Source of the DNA: CADEED01 sp035525785
GTDB lineage: Bacteria; Pseudomonadota; Gammaproteobacteria; Steroidobacterales; Steroidobacteraceae
Length of the DNA stretch: 64,000 nucleotides
NCBI GenBank assembly: GCA_035525785.1
Contig: DATLDQ010000048.1
Span: 1-64,000 of the forward strand
Direction of reading: 5' to 3'
Numbering within the stretch: the stretch's first letter is position 1; every line of letters starts with the position of its first letter. Positions 52,935 to 63,029 of this stretch are shown here, piece after piece. The notes under the pieces were generated by a model that was not told where the DNA came from, searched no databases, and worked only from the letters and a program-made list of their open reading frames with translations. Made by a program: the position numbers and the translations under genes.

Positions 52935-52978
52935 CTCGGGACCCGCTTTTGAACCTATACATATAAGGAGTGATCAAA

Positions 52979-53326
52979 ATGGCCAAATCCACCCCGGACC
53001 GCACCCCCGCACCGGCCGCCAAGCCGTCGCCAGCCGCGGCGCATGGTCGCAACGGCGCGGCATCGCCCAACGGCATGCCGCTCAAATTCGACGTCAGCAA
53101 GCTCACGAGCAGCTACGCGAACTTCTGCAATGCCAACAGCACCCGGGAAGAGGTGGTGCTGAATTTCGGCGTCAACAAGAATTGGGATCGCGGGGTTGCG
53201 GGGGCGCCGGACATCGAGCTGAATCACCGCATCATGCTGTCGCCGTTCGCGGCGAAGCGCCTCTCGGCGCTGCTGCAGCAGCTCATCAAGGAATACGAAG
53301 GCCGTTACGGCGCGCTGTCGGAGTAG
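52979..53326 (+). CDS. DUF3467 family small protein
   Basis: A 115-residue protein with a disordered Ala/Pro-rich N-terminus (about 35 residues) and a conserved core: LKFDVSKLTSSYANFCNANS, TREEVVLNFGVN, IELNHRIMLSPFAAKR and LLQQLIKEYEGRYG. This matches DUF3467, of unknown function. I chose the ATG with AAGGAG 8 bp upstream over an in-frame GTG at 52970 that overlaps that ribosome site. It follows the giant gene by 44 bp in the same direction, so it is probably co-transcribed. It has no signal peptide, so it acts in the cytoplasm. A chaperone or secretion-partner role for the giant protein is a guess from position. Its stop codon directly abuts the stop of glpK on the other strand. Confidence 0.9.
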   Translation: MAKSTPDRTPAPAAKPSPAAAHGRNGAASPNGMPLKFDVSKLTSSYANFCNANSTREEVVLNFGVNKNWDRGVAGAPDIELNHRIMLSPFAAKRLSALLQQLIKEYEGRYGALSE

Positions 53327-54838
53327 TCAGCTCGCCCAGCTGCGGGAGCGTTCGACGGCCTGCCGCCATCGGGTGCGTCGCGCGGAAATGGAATCCCGCG
53401 CGGCTCGAGGTTCGAAGCGTCGATCGAGCTTCCACAGTGAAGCGAGCTCCGCTTCGGTGTTCCACAGGCCGACGCCCAGGCCGGCGAAGGCTGCCGCGCC
53501 GAACGCGGTGGTCTCGGTGTTCACCGGACGGAGCACGGGCACGCCCAGCAGGTCCGCCTGGAACTGCATGAGCAGGTCATTGCGCGCGGCGCCGCCGTCG
53601 ACGCGCAGTTCCGCGAGCGGCTGGCCGCAATCGCGCTGCATGGCTTCGATGAGATCCGCGCTCTGGAACGCGATGCTCTCGACCGCCGCTCGCGCGATGT
53701 GTGCGCGCGTCGAGCCGCGCGTCAGGCCGATGATGGTGCCACGCGCGGCAGCGTCCCACTGGGGCGCGCCGAGTCCGGCGAACGCGGGCACCAGGTAGAC
53801 GTCGCCGCAATCGGGCACGCTCGCGGCCAGCGACTCCACTTCGGCCGAATCCCTGATGATTCCCAATCCGTCGCGCAGCCACTGCACCGTGGCGCCGCCC
53901 ATGAATACACCGCCCTCGAGCGCGTAGTGGCACTCGCCCCGGCGCCAGGCGACCGTGGTCAGCAGCCGGTGCTTCGAGGCATGTGGCTCGCGGCCCGTGT
54001 ATGTGAGTGCGAAGCACCCCGTGCCATAAGTGTTCTTGGCCATGCCGGGTGCACAGCAGCCCTGGCCGAACAGCGCCGCCTGCTGGTCGCCCGCGATGCC
54101 GGTGACAGGTAGTTTGACGCCGTCCAGGTCGATGTCGATGGCGTCCGCACGCGCGAGGCAGGTGTCGACGATCTCAGGGAGGCAGGCGCGCGGAATGTTC
54201 AGCAGCGCCAGCAGTTCCTCGTCCCACGCGCCGGTCCGCAGGTTGAACAGCAACGTGCGGCTGGCATTGGTGGCATCCGTGACGTGTCGCCGGTGTCCGC
54301 TGAGCTTGAACAACAGCCAGCTGTCGATCGTGCCGAAGGCCAGCTCGCCGCGTTCGGCGCGGGTCCGCGCGCCGGGCACATGGTCGAGCAGCCACGCGAG
54401 TTTGGTGCCGGAAAAATACGGGTCGAACAGCAAGCCTGTGCGCCTCGCCACCTCGGGTTCGTGTCCCGCGGCGCGCAACGCGTCGCAGGCTGCGGCCGTG
54501 CGGCGATCCTGCCAGACGATGGCGGGTGCCACGGGTTCGCCGGTCGCGCGATCCCAGAGCACGGTGGTCTCGCGTTGGTTGGTGATACCGACAGCCGCGA
54601 TGTCGCGCGACGGGACTTTCGCCTCGCGGAGCACTTCGACCATGGTCGCGCGCTGCGAGGAGAAGATCTCGCACGCGTCATGTTCCACCCAGCCCGGCTG
54701 CGGGAAATGCTGCGTGAATTCCTTCTGCGCGAGCGCGATGACGGTGCCGCGTTCGTCGAACAGCAGGCTGCGTGAGCTCGTGGTGCCCTGGTCGAGCGCG
54801 AGGATGTATCGCTTCGAAGGTGCCCGCGCGGCGGCCAT
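53327..54838 (-). CDS. glpK: Glycerol kinase
   Basis: FGGY-family kinase that phosphorylates glycerol with ATP to sn-glycerol 3-phosphate in the cytoplasm. The 503 residues match the family length. The N-terminal ALDQGTTSSRSLLFD phosphate-binding motif, GITNQRETTVLWDR, IVWQDRRT, TGIAGDQQAALFGQGC, NTYGTGCF and the C-terminal DGGAARNDLLMQFQADLLGVPV are all present. It lies 12 bp downstream of the Gfo/Idh/MocA gene on the same strand, likely as an operon. No glycerol facilitator or GlpD gene is in the window. Confidence 0.97.
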   Translation of the reverse strand: MAAARAPSKRYILALDQGTTSSRSLLFDERGTVIALAQKEFTQHFPQPGWVEHDACEIFSSQRATMVEVLREAKVPSRDIAAVGITNQRETTVLWDRATGEPVAPAIVWQDRRTAAACDALRAAGHEPEVARRTGLLFDPYFSGTKLAWLLDHVPGARTRAERGELAFGTIDSWLLFKLSGHRRHVTDATNASRTLLFNLRTGAWDEELLALLNIPRACLPEIVDTCLARADAIDIDLDGVKLPVTGIAGDQQAALFGQGCCAPGMAKNTYGTGCFALTYTGREPHASKHRLLTTVAWRRGECHYALEGGVFMGGATVQWLRDGLGIIRDSAEVESLAASVPDCGDVYLVPAFAGLGAPQWDAAARGTIIGLTRGSTRAHIARAAVESIAFQSADLIEAMQRDCGQPLAELRVDGGAARNDLLMQFQADLLGVPVLRPVNTETTAFGAAAFAGLGVGLWNTEAELASLWKLDRRFEPRAARDSISARRTRWRQAVERSRSWAS

Positions 54839-54850
54839 TGCGCGCGCTCG

Positions 54851-55843
54851 TCAGCCCGCGAGCCCGCGCGGGCGCATTCCCGCGGCCCGGTAGACGGCGT
54901 CGATGGCCCGCATGTTGCCGAGGGCATCCTCGCCGCCGGTCAGCGGTTCGGCGCGCCCTTCGATGACTTCGACGATATGGCGCAGCTGGTAGTGGAAGGT
55001 GGTATCGCCGCCCGAAACGATCTGCGGCATGGGCGCATCCGGCGCATCGATCGAAAGCGTGGCGCCGGAATGCGGCGACACCGGGTTCTCGATCTCGAGC
55101 ATGCCGGCGTCGCCATGCACGCGCAACCGGCGGTGGAGCTGGCCGTCGGGCGGCTGCATCGAGCACTTGAGCGTCGCGGTCGGGCCGCTGGTGAAGGCCA
55201 TCTCCGCCTCGACGTCGAGATCCACGCCAGGCGTGCCGCAGCGCGCGCTCGCGCGCGTGATGGTGGGCTCATCGCCCGCGACCGAGCGGATCCAGTGCAT
55301 GCAGTAGCAGCCGAGATCCATGAGCGCGCCGCCGCCGAGCGCCTCGATGTAACGCAGCTCGCCGGGCGTGTCCGGCAGATCGGCGTTGAACAGCGCTTCG
55401 ATGCTGCGTACGCGGCCGATGGCGCCCGAATGGATCATCGACAGCGCGCGCTCGAACAGCGGGTGATAGCGGTAGTGGAAGCCTTCGAAAACGTGCTTGC
55501 CGGCGGTACGAGCGGCCGCGACCATCTGCGCGGCGTCCTGCGCGTTGTTCGCGAAGGGTTTCTCGACGAGCACGTGCTTGCCGCTCTCGAGCGCCGCCGT
55601 ACACCACTCGCGATGCGCGGACGGCGGCAGGGCGCAGTACACCAGGTCGACGTCGTCGCGCAGCAGGAGCTCGGCATAACTACCGAAGGCCATCGGGATG
55701 GAATGCCGGGCGGCGAAGTCGCGGGCGCGGTCCAGGTCGCGGGACGCGATGGCCACGACCTCGGCGCCGAGAGTTTCGTTGGCGGGAGTGATGATCCCGC
55801 GGGGCGCGACCCGTGCCGCGCCCAGGATGCCGATGCGTATCAT
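54851..55843 (-). CDS. Gfo/Idh/MocA family NAD(P)-dependent oxidoreductase
   Basis: Predicted dehydrogenase acting on a sugar or cyclitol. The 330-residue protein starts with the Rossmann motif RIGILGAARVAPRGI and has the family's EKP lysine in HVLVEKPFANNA, then FEGFHYRYHPLF and GGGALMDLGCYCMHWIRSVAG, where the catalytic Asp/His-type residues are expected. A longer frame to 56374 is antisense to dapB and is rejected. Substrate is not predictable. It precedes glpK and is divergent from dapB with 85 bp between. Confidence 0.92.
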   Translation of the reverse strand: MIRIGILGAARVAPRGIITPANETLGAEVVAIASRDLDRARDFAARHSIPMAFGSYAELLLRDDVDLVYCALPPSAHREWCTAALESGKHVLVEKPFANNAQDAAQMVAAARTAGKHVFEGFHYRYHPLFERALSMIHSGAIGRVRSIEALFNADLPDTPGELRYIEALGGGALMDLGCYCMHWIRSVAGDEPTITRASARCGTPGVDLDVEAEMAFTSGPTATLKCSMQPPDGQLHRRLRVHGDAGMLEIENPVSPHSGATLSIDAPDAPMPQIVSGGDTTFHYQLRHIVEVIEGRAEPLTGGEDALGNMRAIDAVYRAAGMRPRGLAG

Positions 55844-55928
55844 GGGCGCGCAGTCTCGCACGACTGCCGCCGCTGCGGCACACTGTCGGCTCGCGATGTG
55901 ACCGCCCGCAACCTGACGAGGAACGAAT

Positions 55929-56738
55929 GTGACGAGAGCAGCTTTGATCGGCGCGACGGGGCGCATGGGCCAGGCCATCGTGCGCGCCGGTGTCGCGGAC
56001 CAGTCCCTGGTCGTCGTCGCCGCCGTTGCGTCTGCGGGTAGCAAGTCCGCCGGGCGGGACGTCGGCGAGATTGCCGGCGTGGCGCCGATCGGCGTGTGCG
56101 TGCTCGAAGAGCTGCCGCCGGATCTCGCCGGTGCGCAGGTGGTCATCGACTTCTCGCGACCGGAGCTCAGCCTGCGCACGCTCGAGGTGTGTCGGACCGC
56201 GCGCGTCCCCATCGTCATCGGCACGACCGGGCATGGCGCGGAGTTCGAAGCGCGCGTGTCCGCGGCGGCGCGCGAGGTCGCGGTGCTGGTCGCGCCTAAC
56301 ACTTCCATCGGCGTCGCGGTCGCGCAGGAGCTGGTGCGCATCGCGGCGCAGGCGCTGCCCGCGAGCTTCGACATCGAGATCGTCGAGGCGCATCACAAGC
56401 ACAAGCTCGATGCGCCATCGGGCACCGCGCTGATCCTGGCCGAGAGCGCCGCCAAGGCGCGCGGCCTCGACCCGCATGCAGACACGAAGGCGGGACGCGT
56501 GGGGCAGGGCGCCCGCCGCGACGGCGAAATCGGCATCGCCTCCATCCGGGCGGGGGATGTCGTGGGTACCCATACAGTGTGGTTTGCCGGTTCTGGCGAG
56601 CGGCTCATGGTCACCCACGAGGCCACGGATCGATCGATCTTTGCCCGCGGAGCGATCCGGGCGGCGGCCTGGCTCGCGTCCCAAAACCCTGGCCGGTATT
56701 ACATGGCCAACGTACTTGGATTGAAAACAACCACTTAG
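55929..56738 (+). CDS. dapB: 4-hydroxy-tetrahydrodipicolinate reductase
   Basis: NAD(P)H-dependent reductase of the diaminopimelate/lysine pathway, giving tetrahydrodipicolinate. The 269 residues are close to the E. coli 273. Motifs: nucleotide-binding IGATGRMGQ, VIGTTGH, the catalytic EAHHKHKLDAPSGTA block containing the His pair and Lys, and GEIGIASIRAGDVVGTHTV. The start is GTG, preceded by GAGGAACGAAT. In related bacteria dapB follows dnaJ directly; here the export locus and giant gene separate them by over 50 kb. Confidence 0.97.
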   Translation: MTRAALIGATGRMGQAIVRAGVADQSLVVVAAVASAGSKSAGRDVGEIAGVAPIGVCVLEELPPDLAGAQVVIDFSRPELSLRTLEVCRTARVPIVIGTTGHGAEFEARVSAAAREVAVLVAPNTSIGVAVAQELVRIAAQALPASFDIEIVEAHHKHKLDAPSGTALILAESAAKARGLDPHADTKAGRVGQGARRDGEIGIASIRAGDVVGTHTVWFAGSGERLMVTHEATDRSIFARGAIRAAAWLASQNPGRYYMANVLGLKTTT

Positions 56739-56839
56739 CGCATTATCCCAAGCTGGTCTTTAGAACTTTTCCGGCAATTTATTCTCGAAACGAACAAGAA
56801 GTTTCGTGGACACCCCGGGGTGCGCTTCGTAAAATTGCC

Positions 56840-56972
56840 GCCTAATCCGAAACGGGTTAGTCCAACGCAGGGCGGGAGGATGTTCGAGAGAACTCCTCCC
56901 GCTTTGTGCATGTACGCTCCGCGCGGAGAGAATCCACTCAATCATCTATTTACGCGGGCTAGAAACAGCCCG
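56840..56972 (+). promoter_or_regulatory. Structured leader upstream of carA, candidate attenuator
   Basis: The 248-bp dapB-carA gap is rich in hairpins. They are CTAATCCG-AAA-CGGGTTAG (56842-56860), then a long stem GCGGGAGGA-T-GTTC / GAAC-TCCTCCCGC closed by a GAGA tetraloop (56872-56902) and followed by TTT, then CGGGCT-AGAAAC-AGCCCG (56955-56972), which ends at the carA ribosome site GAGGGGAG. The middle hairpin could end dapB transcripts or act as a pyrimidine/arginine-responsive attenuator for carAB, while the last could hide the ribosome site. I saw no clear promoter. Confidence 0.5.
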
Positions 56973-56986
56973 AGGGGAGTTTCCGC

Positions 56987-58171
56987 GTGACGATAACCGC
57001 GGTTCTGGCTCTGGAAGATGGAACGATCTTCAACGGCCAGTCTATCGGCGCCAAAGGCAACACCACTGGCGAAGTCGTTTTCAATACCGCTCTCACCGGT
57101 TATCAGGAAATCCTCACCGATCCGTCGTATTCCCGACAGATCGTCACGCTCACCTATCCCCACATCGGCAACACGGGCACCACGCCCGAGGATCTCGAGT
57201 CACCCACGGCCTACGCGGCCGGCTTGGTAGTTAGGGACGTGCCGCCGCTGTCGAGCAATTGGCGCAAGTCCGAGGACCTGCGCGACTTCCTCGCACGCCA
57301 CAAGGTGGTCGCCATCACCGGCGTCGATACCCGCAAGCTCACGCGCATCCTGCGCGAGAAGGGCGCCCAGGCCGGCTGCATCATGGCGGGCGACAAGATC
57401 GACGCGAACGCGGCCATCCGCCTCGCGAAGAAATTTCCCGGGCTCAAGGGCATGGATCTCGCCAAGGTGGTCACCACCAAGCGCTCGTACCAGTGGAACG
57501 AGGGCACGCTCTGGCAGCCGGAGAACCGGCCGGTCATGCGCGCGCACCAACGCCTCCACGTGGTTGCCTATGACTTCGGCGTGAAGCGCAACATCCTGCG
57601 CATGCTCGCCGATCGCGGCTGCCGCATGACGGTGGTGCCGGCGCAGACCACCGCCGAGGAAGTGCTCGCGCTCGAGCCGGATGGCGTGTTTCTTTCAAAC
57701 GGCCCCGGTGATCCGGAGCCCTGCGACTACGCTATCGAGGCGATCCGCGCGCTGGTCGTGGCGGACCTTCCCACCTTCGGCATCTGCCTCGGTCACCAGC
57801 TGCTGGGTCTCGCCAGTGGCGCGCGCACCATGAAGATGAAATTCGGGCATCACGGCGCCAACCACCCGGTGCAGGATGTCGAGACGGGCAAGGTGTTCAT
57901 CACCAGCCAGAATCACGGCTTCGCCGTCGACGAGAGCGACATGCCGTCGACGCTCAAGGCCACGCACCGCTCGCTATTCGACGGATCGCTGCAAGGCATC
58001 GCGCGCATCGACAAGCCGGCCTTCAGTTTCCAGGGCCACCCGGAAGCCAGCCCGGGTCCGCAGGAGATGGGCGCGCTGTTCGACCGCTTCGTGCACCTCA
58101 TGCTGCGGCGCCTCCAACACAAGCTCCGGGCCCGTTCGTCCGGCAAGACGCCGCCGGACAAGGCCGCCTGA
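56987..58171 (+). CDS. carA: Carbamoyl-phosphate synthase small subunit (glutaminase)
   Basis: Glutamine amidotransferase subunit that supplies ammonia to CarB for carbamoyl phosphate, used for arginine and pyrimidines. The 394 residues compare with 382 in E. coli. The N-terminal domain has DGTIFNGQSIGAKGNTTGEVVFNT and SYSRQIVTLTYPHIGN; the class I amidotransferase domain has the nucleophile in FGICLGHQLLG (Cys267), SQNHGFAV, and GHPEASPGP (His351, Glu353). The start is GTG with GAGGGGAG upstream. carB follows after 13 bp. Confidence 0.98.
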   Translation: MTITAVLALEDGTIFNGQSIGAKGNTTGEVVFNTALTGYQEILTDPSYSRQIVTLTYPHIGNTGTTPEDLESPTAYAAGLVVRDVPPLSSNWRKSEDLRDFLARHKVVAITGVDTRKLTRILREKGAQAGCIMAGDKIDANAAIRLAKKFPGLKGMDLAKVVTTKRSYQWNEGTLWQPENRPVMRAHQRLHVVAYDFGVKRNILRMLADRGCRMTVVPAQTTAEEVLALEPDGVFLSNGPGDPEPCDYAIEAIRALVVADLPTFGICLGHQLLGLASGARTMKMKFGHHGANHPVQDVETGKVFITSQNHGFAVDESDMPSTLKATHRSLFDGSLQGIARIDKPAFSFQGHPEASPGPQEMGALFDRFVHLMLRRLQHKLRARSSGKTPPDKAA

Positions 58172-58184
58172 AGCACAACGACTC

Positions 58185-61408
<3,224 letters not shown>

Positions 61409-61412
<4 letters not shown>

Positions 61413-61885
61413 AACGGAACCCGATGACCCTGCGTGGCGCGGAAGCGCTGCGCAATGAACTCAAGCGGCTCAAGACCGAGGATCGTCCGCGGGTCATCAA
61501 GGCCATCGCCGAGGCGCGCAGCCATGGCGATCTGTCCGAAAACGCGGAATATCACGCCGCGCGCGAGCAGCAGGGGTTCATCGAAGGTCGCATCGGCGAA
61601 ATCGAGGCCAAGCTGTCGACGGCGGAGATCATCGATCCCACCTCCGTGCCGGATACCGGCAAGGTCATCTTCGGCGCCACCGTCGATCTCGAGGACCAGG
61701 ATGGCGGCAAGAGCATGCGTTACCAGATCGTCGGCGAGGATGAGGCCGACATCAAATCGGGCCGCATCTCCATCACGTCGCCCATCGCGCGCGCGCTGGT
61801 GGGTAAGTCCGCGGGCGACGTGGTCGACGTGGCCGCGCCCGGTGGCACGCACAGCTATGAAGTAGTCAAGGTCCGGTACGTCTGA
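61409..61885 (+). CDS. greA: Transcription elongation factor GreA
   Basis: GreA rescues backtracked RNA polymerase by stimulating cleavage of the 3' end of the transcript. The 158 residues match E. coli. The N-terminal coiled coil is present (GAEALRNELKRLKTEDRPRV) with the DLSENAEYHAAREQQ segment that inserts into the secondary channel, and the C-terminal FKBP-like domain follows (VIFGATVDLED, YQIVGEDEADI, ISITSPIARALVGK). The ATG overlaps the carB stop as ATGA, so translation is coupled, as is usual for carB-greA in Gammaproteobacteria. Confidence 0.98.
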
Positions 61886-61943
61886 CCGCTGGCTGCGGCT
61901 AACGTCTTTTCGCGGGGCGCGCGTCTCCTGGGGAGGAGGTCTC

Positions 61944-63020
61944 ATGAAGCGATTCACCAGATCGATTTTCGTGGCCGCCGCGCTGTGCGCGACGCTGCCG
62001 GCACTGGCCCAGGACTGGGTTCCGTTGCAGGACGGCAAGAGTCTCGCAGGCTGGAAGGCGAGCAAGCGCGCCGAATCATGGGCAGTGGAAGACGGGGTGT
62101 TCGTCACTCACGGCGGGCCGTCCCATCTCTTCTATATCGGCAAGGTCGGCCCTCGTAATCATCCCGGCGACTTCCGGAATTTCGAATTCTCCGCCGAGGT
62201 GATGACCTCGCCGGGTGCGAACAGCGGCATTTACGTCCATACGAAGCTGGCGAACGAAGACTGGCCCGCCGCGGGCTACGAGTTGCAGGTCATCAATTCG
62301 AACCCTCCCGCGGAGAAGATGAACGGCTACATCGAACACAAGATGACCGGCAGCGTCTACGCGGTACGCAATACCTGGATCGCGCCGGCAAAGGACAACG
62401 AGTGGTTCAACTACCGCATCCGCGTCGTCGGCAAGACCATCCAGACCTTCATCAACGACCAGCTGGTCTGCGAATACGCCGAACCCGCCTCGGCCTACAG
62501 GCCGGCTGACAAGGCGGCGCGTCTGCTCGGTTCGGGCACCTTCGCATTGCAGGCCCACGACCCGAGCAGCGTGGTGAAGTACCGCAACATGAAGGTGAAG
62601 ATACTGCCCAACGACGCCCCGCCGCCGGCGGGCCTCGTGCCGGTCGCCGATGCTGCGCTCGACAAACTAGTGACCCAGGCGTCGAACGACAACATCCCGC
62701 TCATCGACGTCGGCCTCGCCCCACCCCAGGGTGATGCGTCCGCATTCTGGAGCCAGGTGCGCCGCCTCGGCATGACGCCGGGCAGCAGCTTCAGCACCAG
62801 CGACTATCTACGCATACCCGGCAGCGTGCTGGTCGTGGTCGACAAGGAAAAGGCGCCGGACGTGGCGCTGCTCGTGGCGGCGAAGGCCGCGGGCGTGAAG
62901 ATCGCCTTCAGCTCCGGCGGCGCGAACAGCGTCGACGAGGGCCGGCTCGCCGCGCGGCTCGCCGCGATCAAGGAAGCGAAGCTCGACTGGAAGGATTTCT
63001 GGGTGCCCGGCAAGCCCTAG
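61944..63020 (+). CDS. Secreted DUF1080 (3-keto-disaccharide hydrolase-type) protein with extra C-terminal domain
   Basis: A 358-residue exported protein with signal peptide KRFTRSIFVAAALCATLPALAQ and a good GGAGGAGG ribosome site. The N-terminal domain (about residues 23-230) shows the DUF1080 pattern: WVPLQDGKSLAGWK, WAVEDGVFVTHGG, FRNFEFSAEVMTSPGANSGI, YELQVIN and KYRNMKVKIL. This concanavalin-like domain is found in 3-keto-disaccharide hydrolases that act on oxidised sugars. The last 120 residues form a separate alpha/beta domain (LVVVDKEKAPDVALLVAAKAAGVKIAFSSGG), vaguely like part of a PHP or TIM-barrel domain but without metal-binding residues that I can identify. The start is 58 bp after greA. 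Confidence 0.85.
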   Translation: MKRFTRSIFVAAALCATLPALAQDWVPLQDGKSLAGWKASKRAESWAVEDGVFVTHGGPSHLFYIGKVGPRNHPGDFRNFEFSAEVMTSPGANSGIYVHTKLANEDWPAAGYELQVINSNPPAEKMNGYIEHKMTGSVYAVRNTWIAPAKDNEWFNYRIRVVGKTIQTFINDQLVCEYAEPASAYRPADKAARLLGSGTFALQAHDPSSVVKYRNMKVKILPNDAPPPAGLVPVADAALDKLVTQASNDNIPLIDVGLAPPQGDASAFWSQVRRLGMTPGSSFSTSDYLRIPGSVLVVVDKEKAPDVALLVAAKAAGVKIAFSSGGANSVDEGRLAARLAAIKEAKLDWKDFWVPGKP

Positions 63021-63029
63021 CGGGATAGA

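Noticed and set aside
46995..51860. A 1621-codon open frame antisense to the giant gene
   Set aside because: It is Arg/His/Val/Asp-rich with the giant gene's repeat periodicity and has no recognisable domain. Long antisense frames are expected opposite high-GC repetitive coding DNA.
12957..51864. Repeat arrays as CRISPR or DNA-level satellite repeats
   Set aside because: Repeats are protein-level, about 95-420 residues long, diverged and in frame throughout.
12762..52934. RTX-type calcium-binding nonapeptide repeats in the giant protein
   Set aside because: I looked for GGxGxDxLx tandem motifs and found none; the calcium loops are EF-hand/dockerin type.
55844..56374. Upstream extension of the oxidoreductase gene
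   Set aside because: It reads antisense to dapB and has no family similarity. The Rossmann motif starts at the internal ATG.
57876..58184. Upstream extension of carB into carA
   Set aside because: Out-of-frame reading of carA; the family N-terminus starts at 58185.
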